The notes beneath the pieces are model-generated. The model saw nothing but the letters and a program-made list of their open reading frames with translations, was not told the DNA's origin and ran no database searches. A stretch of 64,000 nucleotides of DNA from Oenanthe sinensis. Lineage: Eukaryota; Streptophyta; Magnoliopsida; Apiales; Apiaceae. Location: positions 19,169,001 through 19,233,000 of the forward strand of contig CM053806.1 of NCBI GenBank assembly GCA_028671895.1, written 5' to 3'. Positions 13,201 to 26,125 of the stretch are shown one piece after another (position 1 is the stretch's first letter; every line of letters begins with the position of its first letter). The translations under genes were made by a program, and so were the position numbers.

Positions 13201-14263
13201 ATGTACCAAATTTTTACAGCGAAAATATAACAATTTACTTGATTACTTGTGTATCAATTCTTAATGTCAGGCAGCAATCCTCAAGGAAAAATCTAAAATT
13301 GATTTGCGTGTAATGGGCATCACTGGATCAAGAACAATGCTTTTGAGTGAAACGTAAGTTGGACATTTTCATTGTTGCATAGCATATTTTCCCACACGTT
13401 AAATTTAACTCTTTTTTATACCAGTGCAAAACCAAAATTAGTAACATATAGCCTGTAGCCTATACAAGTCTTAAATCAAATCTCTGATATGGGAACTCAG
13501 CTTTTGGCTAAAGGACTAGTGTGATAACATTGCTCTCTAATTGTTCAAAACATTGATAATCTATTACCAGTCCTTTTTGCTCTCTAATTGTCTCATTCTG
13601 TGAAGACTGAACTTTTTCTTTCGTTATAGGGGCATTGACTTAAGTAGGTGGAGAGAAGTCCAAAAAGAGAAAGGAGAAAAAGCTGACCTGGAAAAATTTG
13701 TACAACATGTGCGTGGAAATCATTTCATCCCAAGCACTGTTATAGTAGATTGTACAGCAGACTCTGAAGTGGCTAGTCATTACCATGACTGGTTGTGTAG
13801 GGGAATTCATGTTGTTACCCCAAATAAGAAGGCAAATTCAGGACCCCTTGATCAGGTAATGTTATATACTTAGATGCATACCTTGCAGTGATAATGGTCT
13901 AACAATAATTATATTTTAGTCATATCAAATTATCACTGACCTGTAGCCTGCACCTGCAGGATTATTCACACATCATTCTCAATATTAAGTTACTTTGATC
14001 ACGTGTTTTGCCAATTGTTCATCCTTGTTCCAGGAAAATAATTTATTTCAGGTTAATGAATCTATGTTTGAGCACCTTACCCAATCTTTTTTGAAACCCT
14101 AATTTCAGTATTTGAAGTTGAGAGCTCTCCAGCGGCGATCCTATACACACTATTTCTATGAAGCTACTGTTGGTGCTGGTCTCCCAATCATTACCACTTT
14201 GCAAGGTCTTCTTGAAACCGGGGACAAGATATTGCGAATTGAAGGCATTTTCAGGTTAGTTCC

Positions 14264-14316
<53 letters not shown>

Positions 14317-17300
14317 CAAATAAATATACCTATATATGATCAGTTGAATAGAAATTTACAGTAAAAATGTAGACTGACTTGTAGTATTTTTTATTCTGGT
14401 TAATTATCAATATCCTGATTCTCGGGGCCAGATATATTAAGGCATCACTCATTGCTATTTAGTCTCAATTTGATCACTAAAGAATCAAAGGTACACTCAA
14501 TAATTTTTTAAGAATTTGTGGTTAGAATCAGCATTGACTGTTAACTAATTAGTCCTTTTTTTTAATGTGACAATTTTGGGGACAAAGCTAAACTCGTAAA
14601 ACCTAGGTTTCTACTGATTAAATTGAAGATGCTGGAGTTTTGATTCTTTTTGAGAAGCTGAAGAACAAAAAATCTCTACACCAAGGCAATGTAATACAAT
14701 CCTTTAAGCTATGTTACTGTACGGGGTTCTACTCAGATCTATTTCAAGTGTTAATTCTTGATGTGTTGATTTGGACATAGAACTCATAGGGCTTTAGTTG
14801 GTAAGTTTCTGATGGATGTAATCATGTATATATGCAAGAAATTGAAGATTAATATACTAAAATAGAGATTTAAAACTTAACTTGTATAGACCCCGACGAG
14901 GGTTATACATATATAATATTCATGTCCAATTTACACACCCTAACAGCTGAATTGACGTTCAACGTTAGTTTTTACTGATTTTTTTTTTGAAAATGGAAGG
15001 AGTGTACCTTTAAGGTGTTTAGTGGGCTAATTGAGACCGGATACCAATGAGTGATGCACTTGATATATTTGGACCCAACAAATCAGGATATTGATGATTC
15101 ACCCTGTTCTATATTCAGTCAAAATTTTGGATTATCTAATGAGTAAATCACTCATTTATGTTCATGCAACCATGAAAGTATTCTAACTATATGATTTCTA
15201 AATGCAGCGGGACTCTTAGTTACATATTCAACAACTTTAAGAGCACAACATCTTTTAGTGAAGTGGTTAGTGAGGCAAAAGAGGCAGGGTATACTGAACC
15301 AGATCCAAGGGATGATTTAGCGGGAACAGATGTTGCTAGAAAGGTGTTAGTTTCTAATTAATCTAAAAGTGAAACTTTATTCTTTACCCTCTGCCTTGTA
15401 TTGAACCGTGCGCTGCAAGTGGTAACCTAATAATATTTACTTTCATGTTGTAGAAAATATTGTAAATTACAAATTCACTCTGTCGTGTTGCCTAAATGCT
15501 TTTACATCAAAGACTAGTGAATAAACTAGGTTGAATTTCTTAAGCCTTATAAAGCTCGTATAGAAATCTAGAAGGTTGTCCATGAATCTCAAAAAATGAA
15601 AGGAAGTTTAAAAGAAATGCTTGTGAAAGGGTGAATTCCGTGGAAACAAGATGGACGTTTCTGACGCGGACTCCCTATAAAGTTGCTTGGCTAGTGTAGG
15701 TTCTATTTTTGTCTGTAGAGACTAGAGAGAAAGGATCAAAGGAGAAACTAAAAAATTGAAAATTTGGACTGCCACATTTGTATTTTCTTTGCTGATATGT
15801 CATATTAGAATTTTAAAATTAGTGCTTGTCATTGGTTTTTTGTTATTAAAGATGTGGGCGCTTGCACATATGCCGAGTACAATAGAATATGCATGTGAAG
15901 GAGAATTTATATCCATTGTAAGAGGGCATTGCTTAGAAAATTTGTATATAATAATAATTACTACTCCCTCAGTCCCACCCAATTGTTAACGTTTCGGAGA
16001 GAAGGTCCGGCATGCATTTTAAGATGCATATAAAGTATAGTTCCATAACTTATTATTTTTTTTTCTGAATAAAAATTTAAACATTAAAATTTTTATTCAG
16101 GATTTAAAAAAAAAAAAAAGAAGTTATGGAACTATACTTTATATGCACCTTAAAATGCGTGCCGGACCATCTCTCCGAAACGTTAACAATTGGATGGGAC
16201 GGAGGTAGTACTATTTATGTATTTGTTAGGATACAGGAGTAGAATTTGAATTAAATAATGGTAGTTTGGTGTCTTTCTATACTAAATTAGGTTTTTGTTA
16301 CATAATATTCATGTAATCCCCACATATTCTCGAATCTTGCACTTGGACTTAACTGGATCAGGATCAGTTTAGACAATGAACACTTGTTATTTAAAGTAGC
16401 CAGTGTGGTATGTATCCCATTATTAACAACTGTCAGGACGTCAGATTCTATTTCACTGTCTGTAAAAGTAAATACAATACCAATTATGACTGACATGAAA
16501 TTTACGTGGTGTTGATGTATTGCAGCAACATGTTTTCTTTTCCACCACTGAGAAGGATCTTATGTTGAATCATTATCATGACAATAATTTTAATCACGAA
16601 TAAAAAATTCTGATAGATCAACCATGTCAGTGCTTCCCTTGCACCAAAAGATGAAGTGGCGTTACCAGTTGATTGATATTAAACTCATGGAAACTTAACA
16701 AAACTAGTAATCTAATTCCTCATAGAAAATGAGATATCACATCCTGAATGCAATGTGCATTTCTTATATACATTTCTAAGTGTTGATCAGTGATCAACTG
16801 AGCCTCAACAATTACCTGCTATATCCTTGCGGCTGCAAAATTACATGCACCCCAAATGAAGTGGTAAATTTGTAGCCTTATACATCATTTTGTTAATGCA
16901 GGTAATTATTCTTGCTAGAGAATCTGGATTAAAGCTCGAACTGTCTGATATCCCTGTACAGAGCCTTGTTCCAGAACCACTAAGGGTGAGGCTTTTTTTT
17001 TTAATTTAATAATTGTATATCCACATTTTAATATAAGATATTCTGTTATACTTTAGAACATATAAGAAATGCAACTCAATAAAAAGCATTACACTAGCAG
17101 GCCATTATGCTGGGAAAAAAGAAAACAAAGAGTCATATAGTTTTTTTGGACGCGTTAAAGTAAAAAAAAATCACATAAACGTACAGTACAAAAGATTTGA
17201 TAATTTTTTGTTGTTTTCCATTATTAACATGTAACACTGCTTTATTTAGAAAAGTCAAGTTATTCAGACAATCAATTAATTGTAGCAACTTATAGACACT

Positions 17301-18724
17301 GGTAAAGTTTTACACAGTAGAGTATGATTCCCAAATTATAGCGTCAGAGTATAAATCCCTTTTCGTATCTGTTGCAAAACTCATATTGATTGTTATTGTT
17401 GAAGTGGCCTCTTAAGTGCTAAATTGTATATATATAGTGAATTATAAATTTTACTAGGCCACTGTATATCATGTGTCTTGTTGTATATATTGATGTTTTT
17501 TTTGTTTTCGTGATTATTTCTAAAGGGTATTGCTTCGGCTGAGGAATTTCTGCTACAGCTACCACAGTTTGATTCGGATATGACCAAAAAACGAGAAGAT
17601 GCTGAAAATGCAGGGGAAGTGAGTTTCTACACAGCACTTATCAGCTATATATTATATTTGCCTCCATCATTTTTGCATTATCAGATAAACCTGTTATCTA
17701 CTAATTACTAAAATCTATTATCGATTACCTATTATAATTAAGCCCAACTGAAGACCTGTAAAGCCCTTTTTGTGATACCAGGTCGTGATAATAATTATAA
17801 TTATTTCATTCAATTTTTAGTAGTGCCTGGATATATAAGATTGGTATTAGAATCCTGTTAAATGTGTTAATCCTTTTCTTCTACTGTATAAGTTTTCAGT
17901 TTGACTTGCAGTTACTACAGTAGAACCTTAATAAATTACAATTTGATAGCTTAATAACATGGATAAATTAATATATACTTTTCGGTCCCAACATAGATTA
18001 GTTTATAAAGTAGTAAAATTTCCAGTATAAAAAATATTAGTTTATAAAGATAGAACTGTATATTTTTTTTGTTTCTATTTTTTTTGGGTACTGATACAGT
18101 GGAATTTATTGCACGTATTGTAGGCCTAGTGAAGTAATTCTTTGTTTATGATCTGAAAAGTATTTAACGAATATCTTTGAGAAATTAGGTCTGCAAGTCA
18201 AAATTTACAGCTGCATCTGAATTACTTTTGTTGTTATATAAGTTAAAATGCCAACATTCACTAGTTTAAATATGAGGAAATAAAATAGCAATACATATTA
18301 TTGAAGGCGAATCATTCATAGTTGTAGGGAGACCCTATGTAAATTAGTAGCTGTCAGTTTGATAGTATGACACTCGTACTTAATTTTTTGAAACACCATG
18401 AATCGACCATGGTGCATGATGCATCTTCTTTACTCTTATCTGATATTGATGGGACTTGTGAACTTTAATTGTCTGAAGGTGCTAAGGTACGTAGGAGTGG
18501 TGGATGCCGTAAATCAAAAAGGTGTTGTTGAATTGAAAAGATACAAGAAAGAACATCCGTTCGCACAGCTTTCTGGGTCTGATAACATCATTGCTTTCAC
18601 AACTGAAAGATACAACAAGCAACCTTTAATCATTCGAGGTCCTGGTGCTGGGGCGGAGGTAACAGCTGGTGGAGTATTTAGTGATATTTTGCGGCTTGCT
18701 TCATATCTTGGTGCACCATCATAA
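7289..18724 (+). CDS. AK-HSDH: Bifunctional aspartokinase/homoserine dehydrogenase, chloroplastic
   Basis: The enzyme phosphorylates aspartate and reduces aspartate semialdehyde to homoserine (NAD(P)H), the first and third steps of aspartate-family amino acid synthesis in plastids. Eighteen exons: 7289-7422, 8022-8098, 8181-8555, 9137-9225, 9314-9617, 9824-9876, 9961-10175, 10270-10357, 10438-10551, 12375-12473, 12716-12910, 13271-13353, 13630-13855, 14109-14254, 15208-15343, 16902-16985, 17526-17618, 18479-18724. They sum to 2757 nt, 918 aa, close to the family length. Residues 1-85 are a Ser-rich transit-like region. Kinase KFGGT is at 93-97 and SADPRK near 321-326. Two ACT-type regulatory regions lie at about 400-465 and 484-555; allosteric threonine inhibition is family knowledge. 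The dehydrogenase nucleotide loop GIVGPGLIG is at 563-571, NKKANSGP at 674-681, and the PDPRDDLAGTD signature before 778. Intron 4 starts with GC; the other introns are GT-AG. No break is visible in any exon. Confidence 0.95.
10774..11614. mobile_element. Non-autonomous DNA transposon candidate in AK-HSDH intron 9
   Basis: The 841-bp block has GC-rich ends dense in AAGCGC and GCGCTT motifs and an AT-rich middle. The left end starts GTGTTATCAAAAGCGCGC; the right end, read inversely, starts ATGTTATTAAACGCG, so the ends are imperfect inverted repeats. It is flanked by TCCGACTCA (10765-10773) and TCCGACACA (11615-11623), a 9-bp near-perfect duplication. That size fits a Mutator-like element; an 8-bp reading would fit hAT. 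No transposase is encoded. A second repeat rich in CCGTGTC motifs lies at 12130-12275. Confidence 0.55.
14267..14314. repeat. (AT)n microsatellite in AK-HSDH intron 14
   Basis: About 24 uninterrupted AT units lie 12 bases after the exon 14 donor site. The length is likely to vary between individuals. Confidence 0.95.
14406..15095. mobile_element. Fold-back DNA element in AK-HSDH intron 14
   Basis: The left arm (about 14406-14560) and the right arm (about 14935-15095) are imperfect inverted copies of about 150 bases. Both outer ends carry ATCAATATCCTGATT, and GCATCACTCATTG and AAAGGTACACTC recur in both arms. The middle is AT-rich with no coding capacity. No convincing target-site duplication was found, so the superfamily (Mutator-like or hAT-like) is open. 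Confidence 0.65.
15962..16208. mobile_element. Stowaway-like MITE, near-perfect hairpin, AK-HSDH intron 15
   Basis: The element begins TACTCCCTCAGTCCCACCC and ends GGATGGGACGGAGGTA, the classic Stowaway (Tc1/mariner) ends with TA target duplication. The two arms pair over about 90 bases, including GTTAACGTTTCGGAGAGA and AAAGTATAGTTCCATAAC, with only a few mismatches. The short loop is A/T-rich. The high arm similarity suggests a fairly young insertion. Confidence 0.85.
17918..18058. mobile_element. Emigrant-like (mariner/pogo-type) MITE in AK-HSDH intron 17
   Basis: The 141-bp stretch begins CAGTAGAACCTTAATAAATT and ends GATAGAACTG, flanked on both sides by TA. The start resembles the terminal repeat of Emigrant-type MITEs (CAGTAAAACCTCTATAAATT). 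The central CGGTCCCAACAT is also typical of these. Arms are diverged, so the copy is probably old. Confidence 0.6.
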
Positions 18725-18914
18725 TCATTAGTTAAGGTCTTAATGTTTTTCCCTTTGTTAGTCAAATCATGTTATAGAATTTAGCGAGCTTGTGCCTGTT
18801 ATTAGATTAGTATCAGAAACATTTTTCGACACTGCATAACAGAACACTTCAGGCAATTTGGTATTCTTTGCGAGTTTTTTCAGTGGCCTTTTATGCTTAC
18901 CTAAATGGGTAACC
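18725..18914 (+). other. Proximal 3' UTR of AK-HSDH
   Basis: These 190 bases follow the AK-HSDH stop and end at the target site TAACC of the copia element. No AATAAA is seen in this part, so a transcript ending here would need a weak signal or one in the LTR. The original UTR probably resumes at 27662, where AATAAA occurs at about 27806. Confidence 0.55.
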
Positions 18915-20456
18915 TGTTAGTAATTGTGCTCTAGAGACAATATTTTTATATTTTAAGGAAAATATTTATTATTAAGGATTATGTTTTATTGATTATTATT
19001 TATTTATTATGTTTTGTTTACTGCGTAATAAATTGAAAGCATAATAAATGTCCTTGGAATTTTGATACGTATTCTATATCTTTAAGTATGTGACTTAAAA
19101 ATGAGATTATATGAATAGTATCTTATTCCTAAAATTTCCTAGTCGAGTATTATTATTTAAGGACAATAATAATGCACAAAGACTAGTATGTTTTTTGACA
19201 GATGACCACATCTCATTGGTCATAGGTATGGGGATACTAAAGTCAAGAACATAAGTGCATGTATCAATGCATGGCACTGGAATGACCCGCCGTGAGATTC
19301 TACATGTTAAGTAAGTGTCATAAGTAATTCTCACTGTGATAATGGTGTAATGATCCTTAGACCTGAAATCATTATATTTCTATACGAGAATTAATATACT
19401 TTGATTACATTAAAAGTTACCTTTGACCGGGTGATGATAAAAGTGGACATTGAGTATATTATGAATCGTATGAGAAATATGAATGATCTAGATGGGATTT
19501 AATCCTCCTAATTTTAGGAGTGATATTATTGGCCTCTTGTTTGAGTGAGACTATGAAATGCACAGCCGTGCTTAAATGTTGATTTGATTTTAATAGTTTA
19601 CTCATCGATCAAGAAAATAAAGATTAAATTATGAAGAGGATGACACGAGACATGCCTTGAGTTTAATCTATAATATCAAGATTAAAGGGATTATATTACA
19701 TGGAACATTATTCACGAAAGGCTTAATCGAATCACCGATTTATTATTATTACTTGGGTAACAATGATGTATTACTAGATGCCGCTCATTGTTTACAATTT
19801 TAATTAGATATTAAAATTGTTGCCAACGTAATAATAACCTACAGGGTCACACACAAAGAACGCTTGAAGGAGAAATAATTTAAATTATGAATTTAAATTA
19901 AATAAGTAATTTATTTTATTTATGATATTAATTAAGTATGACTTAATTAATTATATAAATAGAATAAATGAATTACTTAAACTAATTCCAAAATTAATAA
20001 TTAATTAATTAAGTGAGACTTAATTAAATAATTTAGAATTTTGGATTAGTATTAATTATAATTGGATTATAATTAGAAAACTTATTCCTCTCTCTATATA
20101 ATCTCTTTATGGGCTGATTTAATCAGAGAGAGATTTTACAAAAACCCTAGCCGCTCTGAGAGAGGAGGAAGATAGAGAGAGAAGAAGTTTTCGGGTGCTA
20201 GTACACATCAATCCTTCATGAAAAGTGTTCGTGTGGATACCGTAGAGCGTATATCGCGAGAGCGGGATACGTGGTGATTAAACAAGCTTTGGACCTCCAT
20301 TAATCTTCCATTAATGAACTGTTAAAGCTTCTAAATGTATTTATTCTTTATCTCCGAATTAAATCTTTTGTTTTCGCATGGATCCTGCGGAGGGTTTCGC
20401 TATTTTAATTTATTTTTCACATTTATTCCGCTGCGTTTGTGTCACAAAACCCTTCA
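18915..20456 (+). repeat. 5' LTR of the copia element
   Basis: The 1542-bp LTR is AT-rich, with palindromic AATTAATTAATTAAG-type patches around 19880-20045. A TATA-like CTCTATATAATC (20091-20102) is followed by CT/AG-rich sequence, fitting a transcription start. It keeps an 11-bp stretch (within 20051-20075) that the 3' copy lacks. Confidence 0.95.
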
Positions 20457-20457
20457 A

Positions 20458-20469
20458 TGGCATCAGAGC
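20458..20469 (+). other. Primer binding site, initiator tRNA-Met type
   Basis: TGGCATCAGAGC begins two bases after the 5' LTR. The standard plant copia site is TGGTATCAGAGC, so there is one mismatch. Confidence 0.85.
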
Positions 20470-22680
20470 TACTTGCGAAATGTTTTAATTCGGTTATGTG
20501 CTTAACAGTTTTTGATATATAAGCATGTATGCGATCTATCATGATTTAATATTGATATAATATGTATATGTTTATATATATTATGAATATATGATATTCA
20601 TATGATGTATAATCATGTGATGATTATGTGTGTTGATGTATGTATATGATACATGTTTGTTCTAATTATGGAAATCGTATTCGATACGAATTCTGAAACG
20701 GCTGCCGTTGATTTTCTGAAATCTGTGTCCGTTGTCCGATTTTCGCAAACGATATGTGTTTTCTGACTGGAATCGGGTCACTGAGCAATACTGACATAGT
20801 CAGCTCTGCGTCTGTAAGCCATTAGATGTCGTTACAGTCTCCAAAACGGTGATTTATGATTTTCTAAAAATTATTTGATTTTCTAAAATTTTGAGTATAT
20901 GTATGTATATATTATGAATATATGATATTCATGTAATGTATAATCATATGATGATTGTATGTATCTCTGTATATGTATATATGATATATGTTTGTTTTTG
21001 TTATGAGAATTGTATATGATACGATTTCTGAAACACCATCAGATTTGGAGAAATCTGACTGCCGTATCCGATTTTCGTAAACGATATGTGTTTTCTGACT
21101 GGAATCGGGCCAATGAACAAAACTGATAGCTATGCTATCACCGACGGGTCTGTAAGGCGTTTGACGTCGTTAAGGGCCTCGAAATAGCGATTTATTGTCT
21201 TCAGAAATCTGTTTTTAATTTTCTGAAATTTCGAAATTTGTTATATATGATTATATGATATGATTATATAATATGAGATATATTATATGTGTTATATGAT
21301 AGCATGGTGGATGGTTATGGCCTAAAGACCCATAGGATAGTGGTTTTGATTTATGGTTTTGGTTTCTAAATACGACTTGCATGTCGTTTATTCATTGTAA
21401 TTTAATTATCTCGAATGTAACTCGAGTTCTTCTTGTAATTTCATTAGAATAGTTTTATTTTTATTATTCAATGTAATTATTAATGAAGACTTGCAAGCAA
21501 GGAGGCGATCCAAAAGGGGATGATGGAGCAATGAAGAAAGAAGACATGTAATAGATATTATTTTTAAAACCACCATAGACTGACCTTGATATTTCCATTA
21601 GCTTGGAAATATCATATAGGATGGGGCCATAACCAAACACGTTTAATTTACGTACATTACATATATGTATATGATTGCATGTATTGGTATGTATGCGTAG
21701 ATATAATTGAGATGCATGCTTAATATTGATTAATCATGTATGTATTAGATACGACACTCATGCCATGTTTGCTTAAACAAGATAAAATCTATAACGATTC
21801 AAGATTTTAAAATTAACAAACGATCATGAGATTCTTGTGTTTATGAAATATGGATTTTTAAAACACGGAATTAAATATGGATTTTTGATATCTATAATTG
21901 GGATTTTCTGACAAAAGCGGATATGCGTATTCGTAAGGCTGATGGGTTTTAAGTGTGACCATTGGTATCCTCTATTTACCTGGGAAATGAACAATTTAAG
22001 ATGTCGATTTGAAATATTTGGTTCAAGGAAAAATTGAGGATCTCTTTATGATGTGATTATGATCGTTATAAATTTTCTAAAACCCCTTAACAAAATATTA
22101 AGTTTTACTCGGATGCTTTCCAATGAATGAACACTCATCGAATCCTAAATCGATAAGGGGAAGGACTGTCAGTGGCAGGGGACTCCTATCTATCGTGGTG
22201 AGATGCGACGAATATAAACGGTTATATTCGGCCGTTGTATCATTGGGTCTAACTTAACTGAGTCGTCATAATAAGTGAAAATAAACGGTTATATTCAACT
22301 ATTATGAACTTAGAAGCATAGAGTTTGGTTAAAAGTCTATTAGATAGATAAGATCAATCGTTGTTCACCAAACTATCCAAGAATTATATATGATATAATT
22401 GGCAACTGTTGTCTACCTAAATAATCATTTTCTAAGGACTTCCAGTGGTTGACTTAGGACATGACGAAATATGGATCTTGGCTCACTAGAAAGAATTATG
22501 GGATATACTTTCCAAATTAATAGTAAGGGCTATTAGTTTGATAAAAATAGTGGGAGGTATATGATGATATACCATAATCACTTAAACATAATTAATATTA
22601 AATTTGCAATCTAGTTTATGTTATGCACTTTAATATTGTAGATATCAAATGATAAACACAAACAACTTCTCTATGCGATC
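20470..22680 (+). other. Long noncoding leader of the copia element with 332-bp tandem duplication
   Basis: About 2.2 kb between the PBS and the first gag-like sequence has no coding frame. Two copies of a unit of about 332 bases occupy roughly 20560-20891 and 20892-21225. Shared landmarks are ATTATGAATATATGATATTC and the ACGATATGTGTTTTCTGACT core, offset by 331-332 bases. Such a long leader is unusual for a copia element and probably includes inserted or derived sequence. Confidence 0.7.
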
Positions 22681-25600
22681 AGTTCTTGAGAAGGACAAGT
22701 TGACGAGAATATATTTCCTTGACTAACATAGGAGCTTGAGGATCGTCCTCGGGCACCACGATATTAGTCAAATCTCTTCCCCTGCTCTTAAAGTTGAGAA
22801 TGTAACATGTGCAAATCATAGTGCTTATTGGAAGCAAATTGATGTTGCGACTGATGTTTCATGTCTCATGCTCGCAAATATATGTGCTGAGCTTAAGAAG
22901 CAATACAAGCATATAGATGCTTATGAAACGATTGAGCACAAGATATATTTGAAAGGGCACTATATACTTACAAGTAGGGAGAGTGAGACCCGGTTACACC
23001 ACATGTTCTAAAGATTATAGGGTATAATGAATACCATTGATATTTTGGGTTTCCAGATTGGTCTGGAGACAGTTAGATTTGATCTTACAATCTTTGGACA
23101 AATATTATTCTTATTTTGTTATGAACAATAAAGTGAATAAGATTGGTAAAGCACCCATTGAGTTGCTAAGCATGTTGAGAACTGCTGAAAGTAATATGAT
23201 AAATGCATGAACTACTACTATATTGATGGTAAACATAGGGAATGCAAAAAGGAAAGGAAAATGGAAAGGCAAGGAGAAGATTTGATCTAGTTCCGTTGTC
23301 AAACCAAAGTCCAATCCCTAAAGCAAACTCTAAAGTCTAAATGAGGTGTTGATAAAGAAGACGATTGTCACTTCTATGGAAAGTTGGGAGACTGGAAATT
23401 AAACTGTCATGCTTAATTGGAAGATTGGAAGATGATGATCAATAAGGGTCAAGCTTAAGGTATCGGGTTGGAATTGGAGTAAAGATAGTTGCTCTGGTTC
23501 GAGGAACTCATTACTTAATTTTTGGCCTATAAGGAAAATTTAGAACTTAATAATTGTTATAGCGTGCTTGCAATTGGCAGAGACATTATTTCAATTTCTT
23601 GTTTGGACAAGAAAGGCTTTTTCATTTTATAACAATAGTTGTTTATCCTATTTTGATGATGAGCCTTATAATGTTGCACATCTAATTAACAATTTATATG
23701 TTCTAAAGTGACTCAAATCAAATATTACCTTTGGCACTGTCGCTGAGGCCATATTAATGAGAAACGCATTTCCAGAATACATAAGGATGCATTCATGGAT
23801 AAGTTTGATTATGAATCATACCAAAGGATACGAATCTTGGTTTATTTGGTAAAGTGACTAAAGCTCCTTTTACCGGACATGGTGAAGGGATCATTGAATG
23901 GGTATGACTTATACATAGTGATGTATGTGGTCATATGTGTACGATGACAAAAGGTAGATTTTATTAACTTCATAAAATTTACTAATTATTTTAGTAGATA
24001 CGGATATATGTATCTTTTGAAGAACTAATCCGAATCATTTGAAAAGTTCAAAGAATATAAAGATGAAGTAGAAAATATCAATGAAAAGTTTTTTGATAGG
24101 AGAGATCACACCTTGTTGGACATGGTGCGATCAATGTTGAGTCAATGAATCTTCCAATTAGTTTCTGGGGTTGCACCCTGGAAACGGCTCCACATACACT
24201 TAACTGTGTTCCTACTAAATTGGTTCAAAAGACTCCTTATGAGATATGGACTGAGCAACGTCACAGCATGTCATTTATAAAATTTTGGGGATGTGAAGCG
24301 TTTGTGAAACGTCTAATCTCTGACAAGCTAGGACCAAAATCAGACAAATGTAATTTTGTGGAATACCCAACTGAAACAAGGGGTTATTCTTTCTATAATC
24401 CTTCCGAGAACAAAGTGTTTGTTGCTCGAACTGCTGAGAGATAGTGAGAGGATAATAGATCTCAATGAAGTTTGAGACCCACATGATAACGTTGAACCAG
24501 TGGAGGAACCTGAGTAGAATGTACAAGAAAAATAATGCTGCTCAAGAAACACAGGTGTTCGTAGGTTTAGTAGGATTCGCCATGAGCCCGAGAGATAATA
24601 TGGATTTCTCTTGACTCAAGATGGTGATGTGATGCTTGTGGATGAAGATGAGCCTCTCACCTACCTAGATACTATAAACACTCCAGATTCTAAGAGATGG
24701 CTGAATGCCATTAAATCTGAGATGGAATCCATGTATACTAATCAAGTATGGACTTTGGTTGATCCACCTGAAGGGGTAAAACCTATAGGGTGCAAGTGGG
24801 TTTTCAAGAAGAAGACCGACATGGATGCTAATGTACAGACCTATAAGGCACGATTAGTGGCAAAAGGTTTCAGGAAAATTCATGGTATTGACTATGATGA
24901 GACCTTTTCCACCAGTTGTTATGGTCATGTCCATCAGGATTTTGCTTGCTATAGCTGCTTACTATGACTATGAAATCTGGTAAATGGATGTCAAAACCGC
25001 TTTCTTAAATGAGAGCCTTGAAGAAGATATGGATGTGTACATGACACACCATAAGGGTTTTGTTGATATAAAGGATGCTGGAAATGTATGTAAGTTGCGT
25101 CGATCCATTTATAGATTAAAGCAGGCCTCGAGGAGATGGAACATTTGTTTTCATGAAACAGTCAAAAAGAGTTTGACTTTATTCAGAATGAAGATGAAAC
25201 TTGTGTTTACAAGAAGTTTAGTGGGAGCCATGTGGCATTCCTAGTATTATATGTTGATGATATATTACTAATAGGGAATAACATTCTTTCTCTACAGACT
25301 GTGAAGACTTGGTTGAGAAATAATTTCTCAATGAAAGACTTAGGCGATGTGACATATATATTAGGGATCGAGATCTATAGAGATAGATCAAGGTGATTGA
25401 TCGGCCTAATTTAGAGTACATACATTGACAAAGTTTTGCATCGATTTCAAATGCAAAGAGACTAAAATGGATATGTCCCAATGTCTCATGGGATAGTGAT
25501 CTCAAAATAAAATTTGTCCTAAATCATTGGATGATAGGGACTGCATGAGTAAAATTCCATATGCGTCTGCAATTGGTTTTATAATGTATGCAATGATATG

Positions 25601-26110
25601 TACTTGTCCTGATGTCTCGTATGCTTTAACCATGATGAGTAGATACCGATCTAATCCAGGTGAAGGTCACTGGACGACAGTCAAGAATATTCTTAAGTAC
25701 TTAAAGAGGACTAAAGATTTATTCTTGTTATATGGAGGAGATGTGAAGCTAGTTGTAAGAGGTTTCAGTGATACTGGTTTCTAGACAGATAACGATAATT
25801 TAATGTTTCTGTCTGGCTTTGTGTTTTATTGAGATGTTGTATGCTGGAATGGTTCACAGCAGAGACAATAGTTGATTCTACAATAGAGCCTGAGTATATT
25901 GATGCTTGCGAAACAGCCAAGGAGGCTGTTTGGGCATGTACTTAGGAGATATCACCTAATTAATGAGATTAATGATCAAGGAGATATACATATATGTAAA
26001 GTGCATACTAATAATAATATTGCAGACCCACTGACTAAGGCTTTGTCGCAGCAGAAGCATGAAAGTCACACTAGTTCCATGAGTATTGGATACTTAGGTA
26101 ATTGGCTCTA
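22681..26110 (+). pseudogene. Decayed copia gag-pol
   Basis: Fragments appear in order. A gag-like piece lies at 22736-23011 with further gag-like codons to about 23300. A pre-integrase and integrase region spans about 23520-24130. The integrase C-terminal piece is at 24145-24444. The RT fingers are at 24611-24920 (CKWVFKKK, KARLVAKGF). The RT motif A region with MDVKTAFLN is at 24984-25140, the YVDD box at about 25251, and RNase H pieces at 25527-26111, ending in the usual C-terminal TKALSQQKHESH block. Stops and frameshifts separate almost all of them. Lineage within copia is not assigned. Confidence 0.85.
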
Positions 26111-26125
26111 GTGCAAGTGAGAGAT
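26111..26125 (+). other. Polypurine tract of the copia element
   Basis: GTGCAAGTGAGAGAT lies directly before the 3' LTR, where second-strand synthesis is primed. It is purine-rich but interrupted by pyrimidines, as is common in copia elements. Confidence 0.7.

Noticed and set aside
14112..14339. 75-codon ORF ending in Tyr-Ile repeats
   Set aside because: It is exon 14 of AK-HSDH read through the donor into the (AT)n tract.
19107..19334. 75-codon minus-strand ORF, found again identically at 26318-26545
   Set aside because: Both are in the copia LTRs; the identity reflects the LTR pair, not a conserved gene.
20458..20469. tRNA gene fragment
   Set aside because: Only 12 bases match the initiator tRNA; it is a primer binding site. 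The same holds for 57665-57676.
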